Below are positions 24,388 to 33,789 of a DNA stretch of 39,787 nt, piece after piece. Position 1 is the stretch's first letter. Each line of letters begins with the position of its first letter. Location: NCBI RefSeq assembly GCF_000235745.1, contig NZ_AGSX01000130.1, forward strand, positions 1 to 39,787, in the 5' to 3' direction. The translations under genes and the position numbers were made by a program. The DNA is from Stutzerimonas stutzeri SDM-LAC. Its GTDB lineage: Bacteria; Pseudomonadota; Gammaproteobacteria; Pseudomonadales; Pseudomonadaceae. Under the pieces are notes generated by a model, which ran no database searches, was not told where the DNA came from, and was given only the letters and a program-made list of their open reading frames with translations.

Positions 24388-27153
24388 TCAGGTGGGATGG
24401 TGCAGGTCGGGTTCGTTGATCGGTGCGTTGAGGAACCGATCCAGGTAAGCATACAGCTGCTCGCTGTCTAGCGGCTTGCCAATGAAGTCATCCATGCCGG
24501 CCTCGCTGCCAGCGCGGCGATGCTCGTCCAGCACGTGGGCGGTCAAGGCGATGATCGGCACCGGCCTCAGCTGCAATTGCGCCTCGAGTCGGCGGATCTG
24601 TCGGCTGGCCTCGAAGCCATCCATCTCGGGCATCTCGCAATCCATCAGAATCAACTGCACCGCGGATGGGTTCTTGCTGTATGCATTGATCGCCTTGCGC
24701 CCGTTGTCGGCAACCATGACCTCGTAGCCCCGTTTGCGCAGCAGGCTGGACACCACCATCTGACTGACCGGATTGTCCTCGACAACCAGGATGAGAGGTT
24801 TGGGACCTGGCAGATTTTCAGCACCTGGCGTTGCACCGTTATCAGGCGTACGGGTTGTTTGATGAAGGCGATGCAGCGCTTCGCGTAGTGGGCCGAGCAG
24901 CAGCGGCAACGGCAAGTTGGCCAGGCGTAGCGATGACGATACCGGTGAGGGTTCGCTTTGTGGCGGGTAGAGCAGCAGCACCTGCTGATTCGGTTCGAGC
25001 TGGTCGGCCACGGCGTTGAGCCAAGCCTGAGGTTGGCCGGGCCATGGCGCCATGATCACCAGCAGTGGGGTTGAAGCTTGCTCATCGAGATAACGCCGCA
25101 GTCGTTGTGGCTCCTCGCAGCGGACGATTCGCATGCCCCAGCGATGCAGCAGGTTGCCTATCGCGTCCAGCGCACAGATATCCTTGGATGCGATTACGGC
25201 GGTTCGGCCCTCGAGTAGGGCTGTGAGTGGGTCGAGGTTGCCGCTCGCTTCGCGCAGCGGAATATCGAAACTGAACTGGCTGCCCTGGCCGGGGGTGCTC
25301 TGCACATCGATCTGGCCACCCATCATTTCCACCAGCTCTTTGCTGATGACCAACCCCAGGCCGCTGCCACCATAGCGCCGCGTGGTGCTGGAATCGCCCT
25401 GAGCGAAGGATTCGAATAGCTGCGCCAGAACTTCCGCGCGCATGCCGATGCCGCTATCGGTGATCGAGAAAACCAGGCTTCGACCGTCTTCCGGGCCCTG
25501 GCAAATGACCTTCAGCACTACGCCGCCCTGCTCGGTGAATTTCAACGAATTGCTGAGCAGGTTCATCAGGATTTGCTTGAGGCGGGTCGGGTCGCCACGC
25601 AGGCGGCGCGGCACACCCGGCGCGAGGCTGAGATGTAGGCTCAACTGCTTATGCAGCGCCTGGGCCGTGAACAGGCTGATGGTCTCGGAGACCAGCGCTT
25701 CGAGGTCGTACTCGATGTCTTCCAGGACCAGCTTGCCAGCGCCGATCCGCGCATAGTCGAGAATGTCGTTGATGACCGTCATCAGCGAGTTGCTGGAGCT
25801 GGACACAGTATCAAGATAGAAACGCTGGTTACGATCCAGCGGGGTTTCACGCAGCAATTGCAGCATGCCCAATACGCCATTCAACGGCGTGCGAATTTCA
25901 TGGCTCATTTTCGCCAGGAAGCGGCTCTTAGCCTGGTTCTCGCTTTCTGCCCGCTCGGCTGCCTGGCGTGAACGGAAGCCTTCTTCCTTGAGCAGGTTGA
26001 TACGATCGGCGAGCCCGATCGACAGGGTGATCAACTCGAAGGCAATACCGGCTTTAACGATCGAGGCGCCATACAGGCCCAGCAGGTTGAACCCCAGGGA
26101 GCCGGCTGTGACGATGACGAAAGTCGCGAGCAGCACGCCCCAGGCCAAGGTGTAGTACAGGCCATAACGCACACCGCGGCTCCAGACGAAAGCGCCGGTC
26201 AGCAGTAGGCCGATAGACGAGCTGATGACCATCACGCTGGCGAGTACGCTCCAGACCTGGGTTTCCAGAACGAAGCCGGACAGCAGCGCGCCCGCCGACA
26301 GCAGCAGCGCCACCCGGAGGGTGAAGTCCAGTCGCGGAAAATACTCGCGGGTATGCAGAAAGTGGCGGCTGAACTGCACTGCGATCAGGCAATGGCTGAG
26401 CATCAGCGCGTAAATGCCCAACGCGACCACCCCGCCTGCATCGTTCAGCCACTTGACCAGCAAGCCGTCGAAGCTGAGCGCAAACAGGCCCACGTTGACG
26501 TTGTAGATCAGATACCAGAAATAGGCCGGCTCACGCAGCGAGAAGAACAGGAAGAGGTTGTAGCAGAACATCGCAAACAGCACGCCATAAAACGCACCGG
26601 ACAAGCCCATCGTGTCCTCGGCTGCTTCGGCGTTGGCGGCATAGGTGCTGAAATACAGGGGTACATAGAGGGTGCTGGTGCTTTCCACACGCAGCAGCAA
26701 GGTCGAGGTGCCGGGCTCCAGCGCTAGAGGGAACCAGAAGTTGCTGACCTTGACCGCGCGCTTGTCGAACGGATGGGTGTCGCCAGAACGCTGCTGGCTG
26801 ATACGCCCGTCCGGATGATGCAGATACAACTGGATATCGTCGAGTAGCGGATAGTTGATCTCGACGAAACCGCCGATGGGGTCGTTCAACTGATTGTTCA
26901 ACTCGACCCGGAACCACCAGACCGATTCGTTCTTGCCCTTGTTGGGATGCACGCCAGACACAGGCTCGAAGATCTTTTCGGGCAGCTCGAAAACCTCGCT
27001 CACGCTCAGCTCGGCGGCCGGGTCTCGCAGAAAGTAGCTCCAGCTCCCCAGCGCCTGGCGGAAATGCTGAGAGTCCACCGGTACGGGCTCGAACGCCGAT
27101 ACCGGAGCGGTCAGGCAAACTAGTAGGACGGCCAGAAAAAGACGCGACAGCAT
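24388..27153 (-). CDS. 7TMR-DISM hybrid sensor histidine kinase/response regulator
   Basis: A 921-residue membrane sensor. In order: signal peptide (1-20); periplasmic 7TMR-DISM type 2 sensing domain (about 35-170); seven membrane helices (about 183-385); a short coiled linker; HisKA with His418 in [12 protein letters not shown]; HATPase with the N box at 531, DSGIG at 566-570 and GGSGLGL at 595. A receiver-like segment (about 648-765) lacks an obvious phospho-acceptor Asp. A complete receiver follows (about 786-908) with Asp838, Thr871 and Lys893. The layout resembles RetS/LadS-type regulators of pseudomonads, but orthology is not established. I start at the ATG at 27153, since the signal peptide begins there. 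Confidence 0.9.
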   Translation of the reverse strand: MLSRLFLAVLLVCLTAPVSAFEPVPVDSQHFRQALGSWSYFLRDPAAELSVSEVFELPEKIFEPVSGVHPNKGKNESVWWFRVELNNQLNDPIGGFVEINYPLLDDIQLYLHHPDGRISQQRSGDTHPFDKRAVKVSNFWFPLALEPGTSTLLLRVESTSTLYVPLYFSTYAANAEAAEDTMGLSGAFYGVLFAMFCYNLFLFFSLREPAYFWYLIYNVNVGLFALSFDGLLVKWLNDAGGVVALGIYALMLSHCLIAVQFSRHFLHTREYFPRLDFTLRVALLLSAGALLSGFVLETQVWSVLASVMVISSSIGLLLTGAFVWSRGVRYGLYYTLAWGVLLATFVIVTAGSLGFNLLGLYGASIVKAGIAFELITLSIGLADRINLLKEEGFRSRQAAERAESENQAKSRFLAKMSHEIRTPLNGVLGMLQLLRETPLDRNQRFYLDTVSSSSNSLMTVINDILDYARIGAGKLVLEDIEYDLEALVSETISLFTAQALHKQLSLHLSLAPGVPRRLRGDPTRLKQILMNLLSNSLKFTEQGGVVLKVICQGPEDGRSLVFSITDSGIGMRAEVLAQLFESFAQGDSSTTRRYGGSGLGLVISKELVEMMGGQIDVQSTPGQGSQFSFDIPLREASGNLDPLTALLEGRTAVIASKDICALDAIGNLLHRWGMRIVRCEEPQRLRRYLDEQASTPLLVIMAPWPGQPQAWLNAVADQLEPNQQVLLLYPPQSEPSPVSSSLRLANLPLPLLLGPLREALHRLHQTTRTPDNGATPGAENLPGPKPLILVVEDNPVSQMVVSSLLRKRGYEVMVADNGRKAINAYSKNPSAVQLILMDCEMPEMDGFEASRQIRRLEAQLQLRPVPIIALTAHVLDEHRRAGSEAGMDDFIGKPLDSEQLYAYLDRFLNAPINEPDLHHPT

Positions 27154-27334
27154 GTTATTGACCCAAGGCGTGCGCACCCGCAAACGCAGTTTCCAGTCGC
27201 GCGAAGGGCAAAAGCTGCTCGCTTCACGCCAGACTGGCCAAGCATTCATATGATTTAGAGGTTGGCGACTTTGCCCGGATCAACGCCGCCTCGCAATCGG
27301 CAATTGCGTCAAGTTGGCGGCGCATCATGAAACG

Positions 27335-28540
27335 TTACGATCTGTCAGACGAATCATCAGTTTGCTTGTCGAAGATTGAATCGACTGGTGGCACCCGCGT
27401 GTCGTTTTCCATTTGGGTCACGTGTTCGAGTTGATGACTGAAGTTTTCCAGCGAGTCTTGGCCGGCATGGGCGTCACTGGTGAACACTGGCGGGCTCAGC
27501 AAATAGGCCGAAATCAAACGACTCATGGCGGCCAGGCTGTCGATATGGGTGCGCTCATAGCCGTGTGTCGCGTCGCAGCCAAACGCAAGCAAAGCTGTGC
27601 GGATATCGTGACCGGCAGCGATCGCCGACTGCGCATCGCTGTGGTAGTAACGGAACAGGTCACGCCGAACCGGAACGTCGTTGCCTTCTGCCAGTTTGAG
27701 CAGATGCCGCGACAGGTGGAAATCGTAAGGCCCACCCGAATCCTGCATAGCCACGGTGACCGCGTGCTCGCTGGATTCCTGCCCCTTGGCGGTCGGCGCG
27801 ATGTCGATGCCGACGAACTCACTGACATCCCAGGGCAGGGCGCCCGCCGCGCCAGAACCGGTTTCCTCGGTGATGGTAAATAGCGGATGGCAATCGATCG
27901 GTGGTTCGCGGCCGCTTTCGACCACGGCTTTGAGCGACGCCAGCAAAGCTGCCACGCCGGCCTTGTCATCCAGGTGGCGCGAGCTGATGTAACCGCTGTC
28001 GGTGAACTCGGGCATCGGATCGAACGCGACGAAATCGCCCACATTGATGCCTAGCGCGAGGGTGTCGGCGCGGCTCGTGGTGTAGCCGTCCAGGCGCAGC
28101 TCGACATGGTTCCAACTGATCGGCATTTCGTCGACTGCGGTATTGAATGCATGCCCCGAGGCCAGCAAAGGCAGCACGCTGCCGCGTACCACGCCGGTGT
28201 CAGTGAACACGCTGACACGGCTACCTTCGGCAAAGCGGCTCGACCAGCAACCCACTGGGGACAAACCGAGTCGGCCATTGTCCTGGATTTCCCGGACGCT
28301 GGCCCCGATGGTGTCCAGGTGCGCGGCGATGGCGCGATCCGGACTGTCGCGGCGGCCTTTGAGCGTGGCGCGGATGGTTCCGCGACGGGTCAGTTCGAAG
28401 GGAATACCAAGCTCCTGCAGCCGCTCCGCCACATATCGAACGATTGTGTCGGTGAAGCCGGTGGGGCTCGGAATGGCGAGCATCTCCAGCAGCACGCGCT
28501 GCAGATAGTTGAGGTCCGGTTCTGGAAGCTTGGCCGTCAT
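27335..28540 (-). CDS. M42-type peptidase of the NAGGN osmoprotectant operon
   Basis: A 401-residue zinc aminopeptidase-like protein of the group linked to N-acetylglutaminylglutamine amide synthesis. Metal and catalytic motifs are present: AAHLDT (His74, Asp76), HLDDKAG (Asp191/192), ITEETGSG (Glu225/226), GIDIAPT (Asp246) and DATHGYERTH (His326/332). Third gene of the operon, after the synthetase. It may break down the dipeptide or process a precursor; the role is unproven. I use the ATG at 28540 with AAGGA 7 nt upstream; another ATG 6 nt earlier is too close to that signal. The C-terminal 40 or so residues are polar and variable. Confidence 0.9.
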   Translation of the reverse strand: MTAKLPEPDLNYLQRVLLEMLAIPSPTGFTDTIVRYVAERLQELGIPFELTRRGTIRATLKGRRDSPDRAIAAHLDTIGASVREIQDNGRLGLSPVGCWSSRFAEGSRVSVFTDTGVVRGSVLPLLASGHAFNTAVDEMPISWNHVELRLDGYTTSRADTLALGINVGDFVAFDPMPEFTDSGYISSRHLDDKAGVAALLASLKAVVESGREPPIDCHPLFTITEETGSGAAGALPWDVSEFVGIDIAPTAKGQESSEHAVTVAMQDSGGPYDFHLSRHLLKLAEGNDVPVRRDLFRYYHSDAQSAIAAGHDIRTALLAFGCDATHGYERTHIDSLAAMSRLISAYLLSPPVFTSDAHAGQDSLENFSHQLEHVTQMENDTRVPPVDSIFDKQTDDSSDRS

Positions 28541-28596
28541 GATCATTCCTTAGCGGCGAAAAACAGGCTGCCGCCACGTGAGTGAGTGAAGTTGAG

Positions 28597-28662
28597 TTGC
28601 GGTAGCACCGCAAGCGAAGCGGCTAGGCCGTTCCGATACCTGCGGGTATCGGAACCCGGCCT
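28597..28662 (-). other. Two hairpins between the NAGGN synthetase and peptidase genes
   Basis: The larger pairs GTTCCGATACC (28630-28640) with GGTATCGGAAC (28645-28655), a perfect 11-bp stem extended by AGGCC/GGCCT past a 2-nt bulge. The smaller is TTGCGG-N5-CCGCAA (28597-28613). Neither has a T-run. They could stabilise the upstream mRNA end or reduce read-through into the peptidase gene. Confidence 0.55.
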
Positions 28663-28670
28663 GGTGCCCC

Positions 28671-30413
28671 CTAATGGGTGCCGTAGCTGAGTGGAAAGAG
28701 CAGGTCGACAAAACGCTCGGCGGTGGGCTGGGGATGGTGATTGGCCAGGCCGACCCGTTCGTTCGCTTCGATGAAGACGTACTCGGGCTGGTCCGCCGCA
28801 TGCACCAGCAGGTCCAGGCCAACCACCGGGATATCCAGGGCGCGGGCGGCCCTAACTGCAGCGTCGATCAGCTCGGGATGCAACTGATCGGTCACATCAT
28901 CGAGCGTGCCACCGGTGTGCAGGTTGGCAGTTCGGCGAACGGCCAGATATTCACCGCGCGGCAGCACGCTGTCATAGTCGAAGCCGGCTTCGCTCAGGCA
29001 GCGCTGTGTCTCTTCATCCATGGGAATACGGCTTTCACCGGCGGTCGCAGCCTGGCGGCGCCGGCTTTGGGTCTCGATCAATTGGCGAATGCTGTGTCTG
29101 CCGTCACCCACCACTTCGGCCGGACGGCGGATCGCCGCAGCCACGACTTCATAGCCAATCACGACGATGCGCAGGTCTAGCCCGGGATGAAAGCTTTCCA
29201 GCAACACGCGCTGGTCGAATTGACGTGCACGTACGATCGCTTCTTCAATGGCCTGACTGCTGCGCAGGTCAACCGAGACACCTTGTCCCTGTTCACCATC
29301 GAGTGGCTTGACCACTACGCCGCCATGTTGTTCGAGGAACGCCGCGTTGTCCTCGGTCGATCCGGCCAGTTGCTGGGCAGGCAGTTTAAGCCCGGCGCGC
29401 GCGAGGGTACGGTGAGTCAGGCTCTTGTCCTGGCACAAGGTCATGCTCACCGCTGAGGTGAGGTCCGACAGCGACTCGCGGCAGCGTACCCTTCGGCCGC
29501 CCTGGGTCAGGGTGAACAGGCCCGCTTCGGCGTCGTCGATGGTGATTTCGATGCCGCGGCGGCGTGCCTCGTCGATGATGATCCTGGCGTAAGGATTCAG
29601 CTCGGCTTCCGGCCCTGGGCCAAGAAACAGTGGCTGATTGAAGGTGTTCTTGCGCTTGACCGTGAAGGTTTGCAGATCGCGGAAGCCGAGCTTGGCGTAC
29701 AGCGCCTTGGCTTGCTTGTTGTCATGCAGGACCGACAAATCCAGATAGGCCAGCCCGCGGCCCATGTAGTGTTCGATCAGATGACGGACCAGTGCTTCGC
29801 CAACGCCAGGGCGCGTGCACTTTGGTGCAACCGCCAGACACCAGAGGCTGGAGCCGTTCTCCGGGTCGTTGAAGGCCTTGTGGTGGTTGATCCCCATGAC
29901 GCTGCCGATGATCTCGCCGGAGTCGTCGTCTTCGGCCAGCCAGTAAACCGGGCCGCCTTGCTCCCGCGGAGTGCACAGCTCCGGGTTGACCGGCAGCATG
30001 TGGCGCGACTGGTACAGGCAATTGATCGCCTTCCAGTCCTCTTCACTCTGCGCGCGACGAATGCCGAAGCCGCGGAAGCTCCGGCGCGCCGGGCGGTAAT
30101 CGGAGAACCAGATCCGCGATGTGTCCGATGGATCGAGGAACAGCTGCTGCGGCGCATAGGCGAGCACCTGATGCGGCGCGGCAACGTACAGCGCAATGTC
30201 CCGCTCCCCGGCCTGTTCGTGGAGCAGGTCGGCCGCGAGCTTTTCGGGGTCCGAATAGGTGTGGCCAATCAGGATGCGGCCCCAGCCGCAGTGTAGCGTC
30301 ACGGGTGCGCGGGGTTCCTCCTGGCCGTCCTCGGCGAGTCGCTGCTGCAGGCGTTCGTAAGTGGGTGTCTGGCCGCGCAACAGCCGCTGTCCATAGGCTT
30401 GAGACTTCTGCAT
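28671..30413 (-). CDS. ngg: N-acetylglutaminylglutamine synthetase (GNAT plus ATP-grasp)
   Basis: A 580-residue two-domain enzyme that makes the osmolyte dipeptide N-acetylglutaminylglutamine. A GNAT acetyltransferase domain (about 115-265, with APKCTRPGVGEALVRHLIEH and LHDNKQAKALYAKLGF) precedes an ATP-grasp ligase (about 310-575, with VVVKPLDGEQGQGVSVD, DLRIVVIG and EYVFIEANERVGLANHH). This fusion is specific to the NAGGN pathway. I choose the ATG at 30413 (MQKSQAYGQRL), which has AAGGA 8 nt upstream, over an ATG 24 nt earlier without one. It lies between the asnO-like and peptidase genes. Confidence 0.94.
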   Translation of the reverse strand: MQKSQAYGQRLLRGQTPTYERLQQRLAEDGQEEPRAPVTLHCGWGRILIGHTYSDPEKLAADLLHEQAGERDIALYVAAPHQVLAYAPQQLFLDPSDTSRIWFSDYRPARRSFRGFGIRRAQSEEDWKAINCLYQSRHMLPVNPELCTPREQGGPVYWLAEDDDSGEIIGSVMGINHHKAFNDPENGSSLWCLAVAPKCTRPGVGEALVRHLIEHYMGRGLAYLDLSVLHDNKQAKALYAKLGFRDLQTFTVKRKNTFNQPLFLGPGPEAELNPYARIIIDEARRRGIEITIDDAEAGLFTLTQGGRRVRCRESLSDLTSAVSMTLCQDKSLTHRTLARAGLKLPAQQLAGSTEDNAAFLEQHGGVVVKPLDGEQGQGVSVDLRSSQAIEEAIVRARQFDQRVLLESFHPGLDLRIVVIGYEVVAAAIRRPAEVVGDGRHSIRQLIETQSRRRQAATAGESRIPMDEETQRCLSEAGFDYDSVLPRGEYLAVRRTANLHTGGTLDDVTDQLHPELIDAAVRAARALDIPVVGLDLLVHAADQPEYVFIEANERVGLANHHPQPTAERFVDLLFPLSYGTH

Positions 30414-30496
30414 GGTACGTTCCTTGGAGCTGGTCATGACGTCAGAGCGGTTGCCGCATCAGTCGGCTTGGGCGCCGTGCCGTCATGATCGGGTTC

Positions 30497-32269
30497 TTAG
30501 AGGCCTTGTTCGCTCAACCATAGATTGACCGCTGCCAGCTGCCACAATTTCGAGCCGCGCAGCGGCGTCAGTTGCCCCTCGGGGTCGTCGAACAACTGGT
30601 CCAGCATGGCCGGGTTGTACAGCCCGCGGTCCTGGCTCGGATCGGTCAGCAGCTCGCGCACCCAGCTCAGCGTGTCGCCCTCTAGATGCTTGAGTCCTGG
30701 TACTGGGAAGTAGCCTTTTGGACGGTCGATAACCGCTGCTGGAATGACTTTGCGTGCGGCTTCCTTGAGCACGTATTTACCGCCGTCCGGCAGCTTGTAT
30801 CTGGCCGGGATTCGCGCTGACAGCTCGGCCACGTTGTGGTCGAGAAACGGCACTCGAGCCTCGAGGCCCCAGGCCATGGTCATGTTGTCGACGCGTTTGA
30901 CCGGGTCGTCTACCAGCATCACCGTGCTGTCGATTCGCAGGGCTTTGTCGACAGCCGCATCGGCGCCGGGTTGGGCGAAGTGCTGACGTACGAAGTCGCC
31001 GGAGAAGTCGCCTTTGACCCACTGCTGCTGCATGGTGTCGGCGTACTCCTCGAAGCTGCGGTCGCGGAACGCGTTGAGATAGGCCTCGAGCGGGTCCGCG
31101 GCGCCATCTACTTGCGGATACCAGTGGTAGCCGGCAAACAGTTCATCGGCGCCCTGGCCGCTCTGCACCACCTTGCAGTGCTTGGAGACTTCCCGCGAGA
31201 GCAGGTAGAACGCGATGCAATCGTGGCTGACCATCGGTTCGCTCATGGCACGGAAGGCGGCGGGCAGCTGTTCGAGGATTTCCTTTTCCTGAATGCGCAG
31301 CTGGTGATGGCGGGTCCCGTAATGCTGCGCGATCAGATCCGAATACTTGAACTCGTCGCCGCGCTCGCCGCCAGCATCCTGAAACCCGATGGAGAAGGTC
31401 TGCAGGTTATCCCCAGCTCCCGCTTCGCGAAGCAGGCCGACCAGCAGGCTGGAATCGACGCCACCGGACAGCAGAACGCCCACGTCGACAGCCGCGCGAT
31501 GACGCAGCGCGACCGACTCACGCAAGGTCGTCAGGGTGCGCTCTTGCCAGTCTTCGAAGCTGTAGCCCTGCTCCTCTTCAGATGCGCCGAACTCCAGCGT
31601 CCACCAGCGGTGTTGGCTGGTTTTGCCGCTGGTGTCGACGCGCATGAATGTACCGGGCGGCAACTTCTCGATGCCTGCGATCAGGGTATCCGGAGCCGGC
31701 ACGACAGCATGGAAGCTCATGTAGTGATTCAGAGCCACCGGGTTCAGCACACCCGCAATGTCGCCGCCCTTGAGCAGCGCCGGTAGCGTGGAAGCAAAGC
31801 GCAGGCGCTCACCGGTGCGTGACAGATAGAGCGGCTTGATACCGAGGCGATCACGCGCGATGAACAGCTCTTGCACGTCTCGCTGCCAGATGGCGAAGGC
31901 GAACATGCCATTTAGTCGCGGGAGCAAGGCTTCGCCCCAGGCATGAAAGCCCTTGAGCAAGACCTCGGTGTCACCCTCGGAAAAGAAGCGATAACCCAGC
32001 GCCTCGAGCTCGGCTCGTAATTCGGGATAGTTGTAGATAGCGCCGTTGAACACCATGGACAGGCCGAGCGCCGAGTCGACCATCGGCTGGCCCGAGGCCT
32101 CGCACAGGTCCATGATTTTCAGGCGTCGATGACCCAGCGCAAGCGGGCCTTGGCTATTGAAACCGCATGCGTCTGGGCCGCGAGCAGTCAGGGATTGGGT
32201 GATGCGTTCAACTGCGGCCAGATCGGCCGGTTGATTATCGAAGCGAAGTTCGCCAGCTATGCCACACAT
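30497..32269 (-). CDS. asnO: N-acetylglutaminylglutamine amidotransferase (asparagine-synthetase type)
   Basis: A 590-residue class II glutamine amidotransferase fused to an asparagine-synthetase domain. Cys2 (MCGIAGELRF) is the glutaminase nucleophile, and SGGVDSS lies in the ATP-binding domain. In the NAGGN pathway this enzyme amidates the dipeptide to N-acetylglutaminylglutamine amide, a compatible solute made under osmotic stress. The start at 32269 exposes Cys2 and has AAGGAT upstream; the longer frame to 32344 would bury the nucleophile and is wrong. First gene of the operon; the order asnO-ngg-peptidase is that of P. aeruginosa. Confidence 0.94.
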   Translation of the reverse strand: MCGIAGELRFDNQPADLAAVERITQSLTARGPDACGFNSQGPLALGHRRLKIMDLCEASGQPMVDSALGLSMVFNGAIYNYPELRAELEALGYRFFSEGDTEVLLKGFHAWGEALLPRLNGMFAFAIWQRDVQELFIARDRLGIKPLYLSRTGERLRFASTLPALLKGGDIAGVLNPVALNHYMSFHAVVPAPDTLIAGIEKLPPGTFMRVDTSGKTSQHRWWTLEFGASEEEQGYSFEDWQERTLTTLRESVALRHRAAVDVGVLLSGGVDSSLLVGLLREAGAGDNLQTFSIGFQDAGGERGDEFKYSDLIAQHYGTRHHQLRIQEKEILEQLPAAFRAMSEPMVSHDCIAFYLLSREVSKHCKVVQSGQGADELFAGYHWYPQVDGAADPLEAYLNAFRDRSFEEYADTMQQQWVKGDFSGDFVRQHFAQPGADAAVDKALRIDSTVMLVDDPVKRVDNMTMAWGLEARVPFLDHNVAELSARIPARYKLPDGGKYVLKEAARKVIPAAVIDRPKGYFPVPGLKHLEGDTLSWVRELLTDPSQDRGLYNPAMLDQLFDDPEGQLTPLRGSKLWQLAAVNLWLSEQGL

Positions 32270-32421
32270 AAGATCCTTACCGGTTTTGCCGTTGGGGATT
32301 GTGACCGGCACGCAAAGCGCGAAGTTCAGGCTTTCGGACGGCATGTACGGGTCTGGAGCGCCGTTCCCGGTGCGTATCGAGCCTTGCCTGGGCTGAACCG
32401 CGCCGGCGCGGCGGGTTCGAT

Positions 32422-32450
32422 TTTTGACGAACTGACCGCCGTTAACTCAA
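32422..32450 (-). promoter_or_regulatory. Candidate promoter for the NAGGN operon
   Basis: On the minus strand TTGAGT (32445-32450), a 17-bp spacer and TCAAAA (32422-32427) form a weak promoter. The TCAAA end resembles -10 sequences used by the stress sigma factor AlgU, but the -35 matches its GAACTT only partly. The 272-nt gap between the LysR stop and asnO also contains GC-rich hairpins and no gene. Confidence 0.25.
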
Positions 32451-32541
32451 ATCCAGGCGGCAGGGAACGGCATGCGTCATTCAAGACGGCCCGCGGTCGC
32501 AACGGACCGCAGGCGGGGCTCGCGCGTTTCTCTAGGCGGCG

Positions 32542-33396
32542 TTAGATGCGAAATCCTTCGACGATATGCTCGGCCAGGGTTTCGCTGACCTGTGACTGAT
32601 TGCGCTCGTTGCGAAGCAGGACAATGCTGCACGACGGCAGCTCCGGCATACCCTCGGCTTCTCCCAGCAAGCGCATGTCGGCGGTCACCAGACTCTGCAG
32701 CTGCGCGGTCACCGCGAGGCCTGCGTTGGTCACCGCCATCAGCGCCGAGAGACTCGGGCTGGTATAGGCGACCCGGTAGGGGATATCCAGGCTGTCCAGC
32801 GCATTACAGGCCCATGCCCGACAGAAGCAGTCGGTATTGAACATGGCCAATGGCATGGGCCGTTGTTCATGAGCATTGAAGCCCGGTGCTTCGGCCCAGA
32901 CGAAGCGTTCGCGGCGCAGCATTTGGCCAATCTCGGTCCCCGGCTCACGGGTGACGATTGAAAGATCCAGGTCGCGCCGATGCAGCAGCTGATAGGACGG
33001 TTCGCAATGCACTTCAACCTGCACCAGCGGATAAGCCTGGGCGAAGCGCGAGAGAATGCCCGGCAGGAAGCGCATTACGTAATCGTCCGGGGTGCCGATG
33101 CGCACCGAGCCGACCATGTGCGGTTCGCGCAGGGTCGTTAGCACTTCGCCATGCAGCTTGAGAATCCTGCGCGCGTAACCGAGCAGGATCTGGCCCTCTG
33201 CGGTGAGCTTGACCTGGCGCCCGTCGCGCTCGAAGACCGAACGTTGCAGCACGTCTTCTTCCAGGCGCTTCATCTGCATGCTGATCGCCGATTGCGTGCG
33301 ATTGACGGCTTCCGCTGCACGGGTAAAACCGCCGTGGTCGGCAATCGCCACAAAGCTGCGCAGCAGTTCGGCATCGATACTGGGGTAATTGGCCAT
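32542..33396 (-). CDS. LysR-family transcriptional regulator, LrhA/HexA-like
   Basis: A 284-residue LysR regulator. The winged helix-turn-helix fills residues 1-65 (ELLRSFVAIADHGGFTRAAEAVNRTQSAISMQMKRLEE region), followed by the effector-binding domain. The opening resembles LrhA/HexA-type members. It is divergent from the DUF1127 gene, with 96 nt between the starts, and lies upstream of the NAGGN operon on the same strand. Either may be its target; this is inference. The palindrome GATGTACATC (33411-33420) sits 15 nt before its ATG and may be its own operator. Confidence 0.92.
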   Translation of the reverse strand: MANYPSIDAELLRSFVAIADHGGFTRAAEAVNRTQSAISMQMKRLEEDVLQRSVFERDGRQVKLTAEGQILLGYARRILKLHGEVLTTLREPHMVGSVRIGTPDDYVMRFLPGILSRFAQAYPLVQVEVHCEPSYQLLHRRDLDLSIVTREPGTEIGQMLRRERFVWAEAPGFNAHEQRPMPLAMFNTDCFCRAWACNALDSLDIPYRVAYTSPSLSALMAVTNAGLAVTAQLQSLVTADMRLLGEAEGMPELPSCSIVLLRNERNQSQVSETLAEHIVEGFRI

Positions 33397-33410
33397 TCAT
33401 CAATCTCAGA

Positions 33411-33420
33411 GATGTACATC
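33411..33420. promoter_or_regulatory. Palindrome in the LysR/DUF1127 divergent promoter region
   Basis: GATGTACATC is a perfect 10-bp palindrome 15 nt upstream of the LysR start and 73 nt upstream of the DUF1127 start. It is a possible regulator site but short enough to occur by chance. Confidence 0.25.
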
Positions 33421-33492
33421 ATCACAAACATTCGTTGGATTGATCATAAGCTTCGCAGGAAACTGACGCCATCCCACTCGGAGGTACGTCAG

Positions 33493-33732
33493 ATGAAAAG
33501 CCATGCTGAGTTCATTCAACCATGCGCCAGGAGCACAATTCCCCATTTCTCGCTCGCAGCGATGCTACGTGCGGCCTGGCAGCAGCTGCGTCGCTGGAAC
33601 TCGCTATATCGCCAGCGTCAGCAGCTCGCCTCCTTGAGTGACGAAATGCTCAAGGACATCGGATTAAGCCGGGCCGATATCGAATCCGAAACCATCCGCC
33701 CGTTTTGGGACGAACCGTTTCGTCGGTGCTAA
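33493..33732 (+). CDS. DUF1127 small protein
   Basis: A 79-residue basic protein. The C-terminal half carries the DUF1127 pattern (RRWNSLYRQRQQLASLSDEMLKDIGLSRADIE), found in small proteins of proteobacteria, some of which bind RNA or act in stress and phosphate responses. The N-terminal part is variable. The ATG at 33493 has a strong GGAGGT 7 nt upstream, which rejects the longer frame that opens at 33151 inside the LysR gene. Monocistronic and divergent from the LysR gene, a pairing common in pseudomonads. Confidence 0.85.
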   Translation: MKSHAEFIQPCARSTIPHFSLAAMLRAAWQQLRRWNSLYRQRQQLASLSDEMLKDIGLSRADIESETIRPFWDEPFRRC

Positions 33733-33789
33733 CGCTGCGTGACCTGTTCGAACGCGCTTGCCAGACGTTACGGGCGCAGGGGAATGCCG

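Noticed and set aside
30836-31786. 316-codon plus-strand frame opposite asnO
   Set aside because: Antisense to a complete asparagine-synthetase-type gene; composition is typical of mirror frames.
32270-32344. Longer start of the asnO-like gene
   Set aside because: Glutaminase activity needs Cys2 exposed after Met removal, so MCGIAG at 32269 must be the start.
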